This document shows positions 1-4,563 of a stretch of 6,207 nucleotides of DNA, piece after piece. The first letter of the stretch is position 1. Each line of letters opens with the position of its first letter. Origin of the DNA: Deltaproteobacteria bacterium (lineage in GTDB: Bacteria > Desulfobacterota > JAENJC01). The notes under the pieces were generated by a model that had not been told where the DNA came from, made no database searches, and saw only the letters and a list, made by a program, of their open reading frames with translations. A program made the position numbers and the translations under genes. The DNA lies in assembly GCA_016208525.1 (NCBI GenBank), contig JACQYJ010000154.1, positions 1 to 6,207 of the forward strand, given 5' to 3'.

Positions 1-7
1 AGAGACA

Positions 8-23
8 CGTTTTTATAAAAACG
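8..23. repeat. 16-bp perfect palindrome
   Basis: A perfect self-complementary A/T-rich sequence with CG at each end and TATA at its centre. It has no loop and no following T-run, so it is a poor terminator. It could be a protein-binding site or the edge of a repeat. No gene is visible from 1 to 281. Besides this palindrome, 1-120 holds only a 'tctcgtaaaaagtc' stretch at about 100-113, which resembles dispersed repeat units of environmental bacteria. Confidence 0.4.
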
Positions 24-120
24 GAAACGAGGCATTACTTGATAAATCCCCAATTAAGAGCGCCAAAGAGGTATTGCCGCTTCCGAACCTTGATGGTCTC
101 GTAAAAAGTCTTTTCTGTGG

Positions 121-194
121 TTCGACAGGCTCACCACGAACGGAATAAAGTCAATGATTTCAACCTGACCACCGTTCGCCCTGAGCTTGTCGAA
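121..194. repeat. REP-like imperfect inverted repeat
   Basis: The left arm 121-143 (ttcgacaggctcaccacgaa...) and right arm 172-194 (ccgttcgccctgagcttgtc...) are reverse complements at 19 of 23 positions, separated by 28 bases. Paired 'ttcgacaggctca' and 'tgagcttgtcgaa' units are a widespread intergenic repeat in environmental bacteria. They look like REP/BIME sequences, which in other genomes are moved by Y1 (RAYT) transposases. No transposase lies in this window. Confidence 0.7.
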
Positions 195-225
195 GGGTGA
201 TTGAAGGGAAGAGGAAGGGCGTATC

Positions 226-261
226 CCACCCTCACCCTGCCCCTCTCCCTGATGGAGAGGG
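226..261. repeat. C-rich repeat with 8-bp hairpin
   Basis: A polypyrimidine stretch (caccctcaccctgcccctct) ends in a perfect hairpin: ccctctcc at 241-248, ggagaggg at 254-261, and a 5-base loop. No T-run follows, so it is not a standard terminator. It resembles dispersed intergenic repeats seen in many proteobacterial and related genomes. It sits just upstream of the vapBC promoter. Confidence 0.5.
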
Positions 262-281
262 AAAATAGAGGAGAGCGCGAT

Positions 282-310
282 TTGACAATTGCACTGCATT
301 GCATTATTAT
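282..310 (+). promoter_or_regulatory. sigma-70 promoter of the vapBC operon
   Basis: TTGACA at 282-287 is a perfect -35 box. A 17-base spacer follows, then TATTAT at 305-310 as the -10 box (one mismatch to TATAAT). Transcription should start near 317, giving a leader of about 25 bases with a strong Shine-Dalgarno sequence. It is the best promoter in the window. Confidence 0.8.
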
Positions 311-320
311 GTAATGCAAT
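298..320. promoter_or_regulatory. putative operator: 9-bp inverted repeat over the -10 box
   Basis: ATTGCATTA (298-306) and TAATGCAAT (312-320) are perfect reverse complements around the 5-base centre TTATG. The palindrome covers the whole -10 box and the expected start site of the vapBC promoter. Ribbon-helix-helix antitoxins usually repress their own operons by binding such palindromes, and the first gene encodes one. Binding itself is inferred. Confidence 0.7.
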
Positions 321-340
321 CTTGTAAGGAGGTGTCTTTA

Positions 341-604
341 ATGCAATCTCAACTAACAGTCAGGCTGTCGGACGACCTTGTCAGCGGGATTTCCGACGTT
401 GCAAAAAATCTTCATTTCAAGCGTTCCGACGTGGTAAGGCTGGCCCTGGAGCATTTTTTGGAAGAGTTTCGCGCTAAGGCAAAGGAGGAAGAGAAACCGT
501 ACGACAAGGTTAAAAACCTTATCGGAACTGTTTCAAGCGGCGTCTCTGACCTTGGAGAGGGACACAGGAAGCATCTTTTGAGGAAATTTAAGAAAGATGC
601 GTAG
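341..604 (+). CDS. Ribbon-helix-helix antitoxin of a VapBC-type module
   Basis: An 87-residue protein. Residues 3-43 form a CopG/Arc-like ribbon-helix-helix DNA-binding fold: beta strand QLTVRLS, a first helix, a turn at about 26-28, then the second helix starting RSDVVRLALEHFL. The basic tail (about 52-87) includes IGTVSSGVSDLGEGHRKHLL, typical of toxin-binding tails in RHH antitoxins paired with PIN toxins. The start at 341 is chosen because TAAGGAGGT (325-333) lies 8 bases upstream. The in-frame ATG at 299 would precede the likely transcription start and lie inside the operator. The protein should neutralise the PIN toxin encoded next and repress the shared promoter. Its stop overlaps the toxin start by 8 bases, consistent with translational coupling. 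The family is clear; the exact VapB subgroup is not. Confidence 0.85.
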   Translation: MQSQLTVRLSDDLVSGISDVAKNLHFKRSDVVRLALEHFLEEFRAKAKEEEKPYDKVKNLIGTVSSGVSDLGEGHRKHLLRKFKKDA

Positions 605-1010
605 CATCCTTCTCGACACCGGAGTATTTGTTGCGCTCCTTGACTCAAGCGAAAGGCGTCATAAGCGCTGTGTCGCTTTTTTCAGAGAGTTCAAGGGCAA
701 GCTCCTCACGACGGAGCCCGTCCTGACCGAGACCCTTTATCTGCTTAACTCTTCCATCAAGGCGCAAAAAACATGCATAGAATTTATTCTAAAAGGCGGT
801 GTTGCACTTATCCCGCAATCAATCGGGAGCCTTTCGAGAGCGGCTGCGCTGATAGAGAAATACAGGGACATTCCAATGGACTTTGCGGACGCAACCCTCG
901 TCGTCCTTGCCGAGGAAACCGGCGTTGACGAGGTCTTTACATTGGACAACAAGGGGTTCAATTCCTATCGGATTCACGGGAAAAAGGCTTTTAAGATATG
1001 GCCGGAATGA
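597..1010 (+). CDS. vapC: PIN-domain ribonuclease toxin (VapC-like)
   Basis: A 137-residue PIN-domain protein of normal VapC length. The acidic metal-binding residues are in place: D7 in LLDTGVF, E45 in VLTETLYLL, D95 and D98 in MDFADATLV, and D117 in FTLDNKGF. PIN toxins are Mg/Mn-dependent endoribonucleases that cut tRNA or rRNA and stop translation until the cognate antitoxin blocks the active site. The gene overlaps the antitoxin gene by 8 bases (597-604) and has no Shine-Dalgarno of its own beyond the antitoxin's 3' end, as expected for coupled translation. Reading frame and active site are intact, so the toxin is probably functional. RNA target unknown. No clear terminator follows, so some read-through into the next unit is possible. 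Confidence 0.9.
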   Translation: MRSILLDTGVFVALLDSSERRHKRCVAFFREFKGKLLTTEPVLTETLYLLNSSIKAQKTCIEFILKGGVALIPQSIGSLSRAAALIEKYRDIPMDFADATLVVLAEETGVDEVFTLDNKGFNSYRIHGKKAFKIWPE

Positions 1011-1043
1011 CGTGGTCTGTAACTGGTTCTTCCGGCGGTATCC

Positions 1044-1080
1044 GAGGCTTGCGAGGGTGATTGAGGGGAAGAGGAAGGTC
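1044..1080. repeat. Diverged second copy of the REP-tail sequence at 183-220
   Basis: 1054-1080 matches 194-220 at 25 of 27 bases (agggtgattga.gggaagag...). The similarity extends weakly back to 1044 ('gaggcttgcg' against 'gagcttgtcg'). The segment is therefore a decayed half of the REP-like repeat upstream of vapBC. Repeat material thus brackets the vapBC operon in direct orientation. Here it abuts the TTGACA at 1081. Confidence 0.55.
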
Positions 1081-1134
1081 TTGACAATACATAACGATTC
1101 GTATTAACGTCTGCATACTATTTTCTGTTATAAT
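1081..1134 (+). promoter_or_regulatory. candidate promoter(s) for the three-gene unit
   Basis: Two readings are possible. (1) TTGACA at 1081-1086 with TATTAA at 1102-1107: perfect -35 but a short 15-base spacer. (2) An extended -10, TGTTATAAT at 1126-1134, with a perfect TATAAT hexamer but no good -35. The second would start transcription near 1141, inside the Shine-Dalgarno of the next gene, so the first, or a combination, may supply the normal leader. An A/T-rich promoter region is clear; the exact start is not. Confidence 0.5.
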
Positions 1135-1150
1135 AAAATAGGAGACAAAG

Positions 1151-1501
1151 ATGGCAAAAGGTAAAGAAAAGATATCAGAGATTAAATTCAAATATATATT
1201 TCCTGATGATTATAATCCCATCTATGTAAACGGCATCTATGGCGGCGTGACGCCAAACGGAGATATTGTTGCCAACTTCTTTTTTGAGAGGCACGCCCTG
1301 CCAAATTCGCAATCTCAACAGTTAATGGCGAACGGAACCTTGGGGGAACTGGTGTCGAATGAGCCGGAGGACCTTCAGAAAAGTATGGTACGTGTAGTAA
1401 ATAGCGGGGTCATACTCAATGTTCGAACTGCAAAAGAACTCCATAGGTGGTTGGGTGAACAGTTAAAGATTGCAGAAAAAATGGAAAAGGAGAGTAAATA
1501 A
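1151..1501 (+). CDS. Small protein of unrecognised family, first gene of a three-gene unit
   Basis: A 116-residue protein whose function I do not recognise. It has no signal peptide, membrane segment or catalytic motif. The N-terminal half contains YVNGIYGGVTPNGDIVANFFFE, which reads as paired beta strands. The C-terminal half has MVRVVNSGVILNVRTAKELHRWLGEQL, a strand followed by an amphipathic helix. This order (strands, loop, strand, then 'A..L...L' helix) recalls small beta-sandwich proteins such as DUF3467, but that resemblance is weak and by eye. AGGAG at 1140-1144 sits 6 bases before the ATG. The stop overlaps the next start as TAATG, and the gene's last codons carry the next gene's Shine-Dalgarno. 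It may be a regulator, a third partner of the HicBA-like pair, or unrelated. The CDS is secure; the role is open. Confidence 0.8.
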   Translation: MAKGKEKISEIKFKYIFPDDYNPIYVNGIYGGVTPNGDIVANFFFERHALPNSQSQQLMANGTLGELVSNEPEDLQKSMVRVVNSGVILNVRTAKELHRWLGEQLKIAEKMEKESK

Positions 1502-1905
1502 TGATCGTTACGGCGCCTTCAACAGCAAGGACTCCAGGATCAAGGTTTAATAAGGCTTTTTCTTATGAAGGATACGGCAGATACAGAGAACTCGGCCAGA
1601 CTGTTTCTCATCCATCTCATAGCGAAGAAAGAGAAGAGCCTTGCATCGTAAAGATACAGGCATTGCAGCATTTGAAATTGACCGTCCCTTTGGATGCGGT
1701 TGTTGAGATAGATGCGGATGGCTTTATTGCAAGAACGGTTGATCTTCCGTTATATGGCTTTGGAAACGACCGCTTAGAAGCGATAAGCGCCCTGAAAAAA
1801 GAAATTGAATCTCTCTATAACGACCTGATGGAAGATGACCGTTTTACCGATGAATGGCTTGGGTATAAGAATTTCTTGAAGAAAAGGGTTGCGCCTGCCA
1901 GATGA
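1501..1905 (+). CDS. Probable HicB-like antitoxin, diverged, with extra N-terminal segment
   Basis: A 134-residue protein. Residues about 58-108 (LKLTVPLDAVVEIDADGFIA, then RTVDLPLYGFGNDRLEAIS and a helix KKEIESLYNDL) follow the HicB partial-RNase-H pattern: strand, turn at DG, strand ending in 'DLPLYGFG' where HicB has 'ELPGC.t.G', then a helix starting 'EAI'. Residues 1-55 are unlike ordinary HicB, rich in S/T/R/E and probably partly disordered. The tail 109-134 is charged and could contact the partner. The start at 1501 has AAGGAG (1487-1492) 8 bases upstream. It overlaps the upstream gene (TAATG) and the downstream gene (ATGA, 1902-1905). The downstream product looks HicA-like, which supports the antitoxin reading. 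Homology is inferred from motif order only; a non-toxin-antitoxin role is possible. Confidence 0.6.
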   Translation: MIVTAPSTARTPGSRFNKAFSYEGYGRYRELGQTVSHPSHSEEREEPCIVKIQALQHLKLTVPLDAVVEIDADGFIARTVDLPLYGFGNDRLEAISALKKEIESLYNDLMEDDRFTDEWLGYKNFLKKRVAPAR

Positions 1906-2186
1906 AGAACAGCAAGTATTCAACGAGCGATGTAAAGAAACAGTGCGAAAACAAGCTCGACATAGAATTCCGCTCCGGTGGCGAATTTAACGGCTGGTTT
2001 TGGTTAGACAATATGAAGGTAGCCAGAATTACCGTCCCTAAAGGAAGAAAGCCGATTCCGCCCAAAACGTATAAATCTATGGCAACGCAGCTTAAGATTT
2101 CCATTGAGGATTTTGATGATCTGTTGGAATGCCCGCTGACCAAGGATAAATACGAAAAAAAGTTGAGGGCGTTAAATCAACAGTAA
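1902..2186 (+). CDS. Probable HicA-fold (dsRBD-like) small protein lacking the usual His
   Basis: A 94-residue protein. An N-terminal helix (about 7-19, STSDVKKQCENKL) precedes strands FNGWFWLDNMKVARITVPKG and a helix KTYKSMATQLKIS. This matches the order of canonical HicA, as in this window's own HicA at 4560: helix, 'GSHHVYMMDGRTERISVPVHG', then a helix from 'LKIGMLKAIMKLA'. The shared core is 'D(G/N)....RI(S/T)VP', followed by the C-terminal helix. The HicA 'GSH' that carries the catalytic histidine is replaced by 'FNGW', so there is no histidine at that place. The last 25 residues (EDFDDLLECPLTKDKYEKKL) are an extra helical tail. It overlaps the upstream HicB-like gene by ATGA and is followed at once by a terminator. 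It may be a toxin with another mechanism, an RNA-binding regulator or an inactive relative. Confidence 0.6.
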   Translation: MKNSKYSTSDVKKQCENKLDIEFRSGGEFNGWFWLDNMKVARITVPKGRKPIPPKTYKSMATQLKISIEDFDDLLECPLTKDKYEKKLRALNQQ

Positions 2187-2206
2187 CCCATCATTTGTGT
2201 AATAAG

Positions 2207-2239
2207 AAGGCCGACTGCTTTTGGAGTCGGTCTTTTTTT
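2207..2239 (+). terminator. Intrinsic terminator of the three-gene unit
   Basis: The core stem is CCGACT (2211-2216) with AGTCGG (2225-2230) around an 8-base loop. The stem extends outward to about 10 pairs, including one G-U, and runs into seven consecutive Ts at 2233-2239. It lies 20 bases after the stop of the HicA-like gene, so the unit 1151-2186 is a self-contained transcript. The flanking A residues could also give weaker termination on the other strand. Confidence 0.88.
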
Positions 2240-2246
2240 GATTGCC

Positions 2247-2521
2247 ATGCCTACTCAGACATCATAGACAACCGAAACACCAAGATCAGGGATGAGGTGA
2301 ACGCCCTCCTCGGAAGTTCCGATGAGGCGAAGATAGCCGTCGGATACCTTTACCTATCCGGCTTTTATCAGATAGCTTCGATGCTCGGAGAGCTTGAGGA
2401 AGTAAGGATCATCACCGGGAACACCCTTCAGAGGGCCGGGAAGGTTGACAGAATAGGTTCTGGGGCCGAAATAATAAACATCAAAAAATTGCGCCCTGTA
2501 ACAGGGTTGAAAGGGAACTGA
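2247..2521 (+). pseudogene. Remnant: N-terminus of a helicase with PLD-like domain
   Basis: The frame from about 2261 to 2521 encodes DIIDNRNTKIRDEVNALLGS, then AKIAVGYLYLSGFYQIASML and EEVRIITGNTLQR. This is the start of the phospholipase-D-like domain found at the N-terminus of a family of DEAD/SNF2-type helicases ('DIIDNR...K..I...L......AVGYF.LSG......L......LIGN'). The natural start is probably ATG 2247 (MPTQT), one frame off, so a frameshift at about 2260 has broken it. After GNTLQR the family resemblance stops, and a short piece in another frame (CNRVERELNLARK, about 2497-2535) follows. Family proteins run to roughly 1000 residues; under 90 remain. There is no Shine-Dalgarno and a terminator lies just upstream, so it is very probably dead. 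Such helicases often belong to defence or mobile islands, which would fit this neighbourhood. Confidence 0.6.
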
Positions 2522-2705
2522 ATCTTGCACGGAAGTAAGTGTTAATGAAGAACAGAAGGAGAAATACTTTGGCGACCTTGAGGAGTTGAGAAAGGTCTTT
2601 AAAGATGCTATAAGCAAGGAAAGGCTCCCGGAAATCACAGAGAAGATGCAAAGAGATGAGACTAAAAAACAGATTGAGTTTGTATGCGGAGAAGTAATAT
2701 TATAG
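2511..2705 (+). pseudogene. Start-less coding remnant before hisD
   Basis: An open frame of 64 codons runs from the stop at 2508-2510 to a TAG at 2703-2705 with no usable early start. It reads TEVSVNEEQKEKYFGDLEEL, then RKVFKDAISKERLPEITEKM, and ends CGEVIL. The charged, helix-like composition looks like real protein rather than chance, and it probably continues the decayed gene before it after another frameshift or deletion. I do not recognise the family. Its final bases overlap the likely hisD promoter. It could instead be chance reading frame in A/G-rich DNA. Confidence 0.35.
2674..2703 (+). promoter_or_regulatory. candidate hisD promoter
   Basis: TTGAGT (2674-2679), an 18-base spacer and TATTAT (2698-2703) would start transcription near 2710, about 14 bases before the hisD ATG and next to a weak GAGGCGAG ribosome-binding site (2714-2721). 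With a terminator and a pseudogene upstream, hisD needs a local promoter, and this is the best one visible. Confidence 0.4.
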
Positions 2706-2723
2706 ATAGTTGCGAGGCGAGAG

Positions 2724-4010
2724 ATGATAGAGGTTTTAAAAACATCAGACAAGGATTTCAGGAAAAAGCTTCAAGCCATTACCTCCAGAGGAGAGGCCGA
2801 CACCTCGAAGGTGGAAGATGCTGTAAAGGAGATTATTACAGGTATCAGGAGACACGGGGACAAGGCCCTCTTCTCGTATACGTCTGAGTTCGACAGGCTA
2901 TCCTTAGACAAGAAGAGCATAAAGGTCAGCGATAAGGAATTCAAAGATGCAAGGAAGGCCGTCTCAAAGGATATAGTTGAATCCTTAATGCTGGCTGCAA
3001 AGAGGATAGAGGCATTTCACAAGAGGCAACTGGAGGAGTCCTGGTTCTTCCATGAGGATGACGGTGTAACCTTGGGCCAGATGGTCAGACCCTTGGAAAG
3101 GGTTGGTTGCTATGTCCCCGGAGGAAAGGCCGTCTACCCGTCTTCTGTTCTTATGAACGTGATCCCTGCAAGGGTGGCAGGGGTAAAAGAGGTAATAGTC
3201 TGTTCCCCGACTCCGGGCGGAGAGATAAACCCCTATGTCCTTGTGGCTGCGGAGATTGCCGGGGCTGATGCGGTATTTAAGGTCGGAGGGGCCCAGGCGA
3301 TTGCCGCCATGGCATACGGGACTCCCTCTGTCCCAAGGGTAGACAAGATCGTGGGGCCAGGAAACATCTATGTGGCAACAGCCAAGAGGCTGGTCTTTGG
3401 CGTAGTTGACATTGACATGATAGCAGGCCCCAGCGAGATACTGGTTGTTGCAGATAAAAGCGCAAACCCCGCATTCATAGCAGCCGACCTCCTTTCCAAG
3501 GCTGAGCATGACGAGATGGCCTCTTCCATACTGGTCACGACTTCAATAAAGATAGCTGACGAAACGATTAAAGAGCTGACGAAGCAACTCAAGAAGCTCT
3601 CCAGGAAGGAGATAGCCGAGAAATCTCTGAAGGATTACGGGGCAGTGATCCTCGTTGAGGACTTGGATGAGGCGGCTGCTATTGTAAATGAGATAGCCCC
3701 GGAGCACCTGGAGCTTTCAGTTGACAGGCCTTTTGAGCTTCTTCCCAGGATAAAGAACGCAGGGGCCATATTCCTCGGCCATTACACGCCTGAAGCAGTC
3801 GGCGACTATGTCGCAGGGCCAAACCACACCTTACCCACAGGAGGAACGGCGAGGTTCTTTTCCCCGCTTTCAGCCACAGACTTCCTCAAGAGATCAAGCA
3901 TAATCTATTATTCAGATGCTGCGCTGAAAAAGATAGGAAAGGATGTAGTAAGGATAGCAGAGGCAGAGGGGCTGACGGCGCATGCAAATTCGGTGAAGAT
4001 AAGGCTCTGA
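2724..4010 (+). CDS. hisD: Histidinol dehydrogenase
   Basis: A 428-residue cytosolic enzyme of normal HisD length. It oxidises L-histidinol to L-histidine in two NAD-dependent steps, the last reactions of histidine synthesis, and works as a zinc-bound homodimer. Family signatures are in order: VGCYVPGGKAVYPSSVLMN (127-145), VGGAQAIAAMAYGT (187-200), GPGNIYVATAKRLV (211-224), IAGPSEI (233-239), SKAEHDE (258-264), APEHLEL (325-331) and VGDYVAGPNHTLPTGG (359-374). By E. coli numbering the general base pair E326/H327 is E327/H328 here, and zinc ligands H262, D360 and H419 are H262, D361 and H420. The fourth ligand, Gln259, is Lys259 here (AAG at 3498-3500), which is odd. The start at 2724 gives the usual 'MI.vLktsd..f' N-terminus. 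hisC lies downstream on the same strand but is separated by a foldback element and hicBA. Confidence 0.97.
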   Translation: MIEVLKTSDKDFRKKLQAITSRGEADTSKVEDAVKEIITGIRRHGDKALFSYTSEFDRLSLDKKSIKVSDKEFKDARKAVSKDIVESLMLAAKRIEAFHKRQLEESWFFHEDDGVTLGQMVRPLERVGCYVPGGKAVYPSSVLMNVIPARVAGVKEVIVCSPTPGGEINPYVLVAAEIAGADAVFKVGGAQAIAAMAYGTPSVPRVDKIVGPGNIYVATAKRLVFGVVDIDMIAGPSEILVVADKSANPAFIAADLLSKAEHDEMASSILVTTSIKIADETIKELTKQLKKLSRKEIAEKSLKDYGAVILVEDLDEAAAIVNEIAPEHLELSVDRPFELLPRIKNAGAIFLGHYTPEAVGDYVAGPNHTLPTGGTARFFSPLSATDFLKRSSIIYYSDAALKKIGKDVVRIAEAEGLTAHANSVKIRL

Positions 4011-4020
4011 TTTATATTAC

Positions 4021-4239
4021 ACTTAAAAACTGCAAACCACAGAGCACACAGAAGAAACCCTTTAATACCAAAAGAAAAACCTTCTTTTAAATCTTTTCTC
4101 TATGCACTCAAAAGATGACTTTTAAAAACACATAATTTTTAAAGTCAAAATCATGAGAACACAGAGCAGAAAAGGGTTTTAAAAGGTTCTTATACTCAAA
4201 ATTTATCTCTGTGCCCTCTGTGGTTTGCAGTTTTTAGGT
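4021..4239. mobile_element. MITE-like foldback element, copy 1
   Basis: The ends 4021-4052 and 4208-4239 are reverse complements at 29 of 32 positions (core aaaaactgcaaaccacagag). The palindrome continues inward: gacttttaaaaa at 4117-4128 pairs with tttttaaagtc at 4136-4146 around a 7-base centre. The whole 219 bases is therefore an imperfect foldback with arms of about 105 bases. It has no coding capacity. Its right 156 bases recur, inverted, at 5983-6139. Size, terminal inverted repeats and recurrence fit a MITE moved in trans by an unknown transposase. It fills the gap after hisD and could act as a terminator-like hairpin. No clear target-site duplication was seen. Confidence 0.75.
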
Positions 4240-4302
4240 GATAATCTGAGGACACAGAGGGGAGGGAACAAAACGATCTGTAACTATCTGATATTAAAGC
4301 TG

Positions 4303-4322
4303 TTCTCTGTGTTCTGTGGTTA
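4303..4322. repeat. Stray terminal-repeat fragment upstream of hicB
   Basis: The stretch ttctctgtgttctgtggtta is close to the end sequence of the foldback at 4021-4239 (tctctgtgccctctgtggtt). Another scrap, gaggacacagagg, lies near 4249-4261. These look like solo or decayed ends of the same repeat family. No convincing promoter was found between 4240 and 4359: the TTGACA at 4327-4332 has no -10 box at a usable distance before the hicB start. Confidence 0.5.
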
Positions 4323-4359
4323 GATTTTGACAATGCGCGAGAAAATTGGAGGATAAATA

Positions 4360-4563
4360 ATGAAACTGAAGGTAGTTGTTCATAAAGCGGAAGAAGGTGG
4401 GTATTGGGCCGAAGTGCCGGCAGTTCCCGGGTGTTTTACTCAAGGAGAGACCTGGGAAGAACTGCTTAATAATATCTATGAGGCTGTGGAGGCTTGTCTT
4501 TCCGTTGATACTGAGGAGATAGAACTGAAACCCCACGATGAAGTGCTTCAGATTGCCGTATGA
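4360..4563 (+). CDS. hicB: HicB antitoxin, short form
   Basis: A 67-residue antitoxin. Residues 1-60 form the HicB partial RNase-H fold: strand KLKVVVHKAEEGGYWAEVPA, the signature VPGCFTQGETWEELLNNIYEAVEACL, then a short C-terminal strand ending ELKPHDEVLQIAV. It binds and inactivates HicA, encoded next. It lacks the C-terminal RHH or HTH DNA-binding domain of longer HicB proteins, so how the operon is autoregulated is unclear. GGAGG at 4348-4352, 7 bases before ATG, supports the start. The stop overlaps the hicA start by ATGA (4560-4563), giving coupled translation. The antitoxin comes first, the reverse of the E. coli hicA-hicB order but frequent in other genomes. Confidence 0.93.
   Translation: MKLKVVVHKAEEGGYWAEVPAVPGCFTQGETWEELLNNIYEAVEACLSVDTEEIELKPHDEVLQIAV

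Noticed and set aside
241..261. Intrinsic terminator at the ccctctcc/ggagaggg hairpin
   Set aside because: The hairpin is followed by aaaataga rather than a T-run on the plus strand, there is no gene in the window before it, and it matches a dispersed repeat type.
299..340. Longer start for the RHH antitoxin at ATG 299
   Set aside because: This ATG lies inside the operator palindrome and upstream of the predicted transcription start. ATG 341 has a strong Shine-Dalgarno and begins exactly at the RHH strand.
883..1107. 74-codon plus-strand frame across the end of vapC
   Set aside because: It overlaps the conserved PIN motifs in another frame and extends into the repeat at 1044-1080; no ribosome-binding site.
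2195..2246. Start of a 108-residue gene at ATG 2195
   Set aside because: The first 17 codons run through the terminator stem and T-run. The protein-like part only begins near 2261, so this is a remnant joined by chance to an upstream open frame.
2985..3509. 174-codon open frame on the minus strand
   Set aside because: It lies wholly inside hisD, which has all family motifs. Its translation is rich in Cys, His and Tyr and shows no family pattern.
4333..4356. Seven-codon frame (MREKIGG) just before hicB
   Set aside because: Its start has no ribosome-binding site, and its end is simply the hicB Shine-Dalgarno. No sign of an attenuator peptide such as a run of histidines.
4021..4359. CRISPR array, because of repeated 'accacagag' units
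   Set aside because: The units are inverted, unevenly spaced and part of palindromes. There are no regular spacers and no cas genes.
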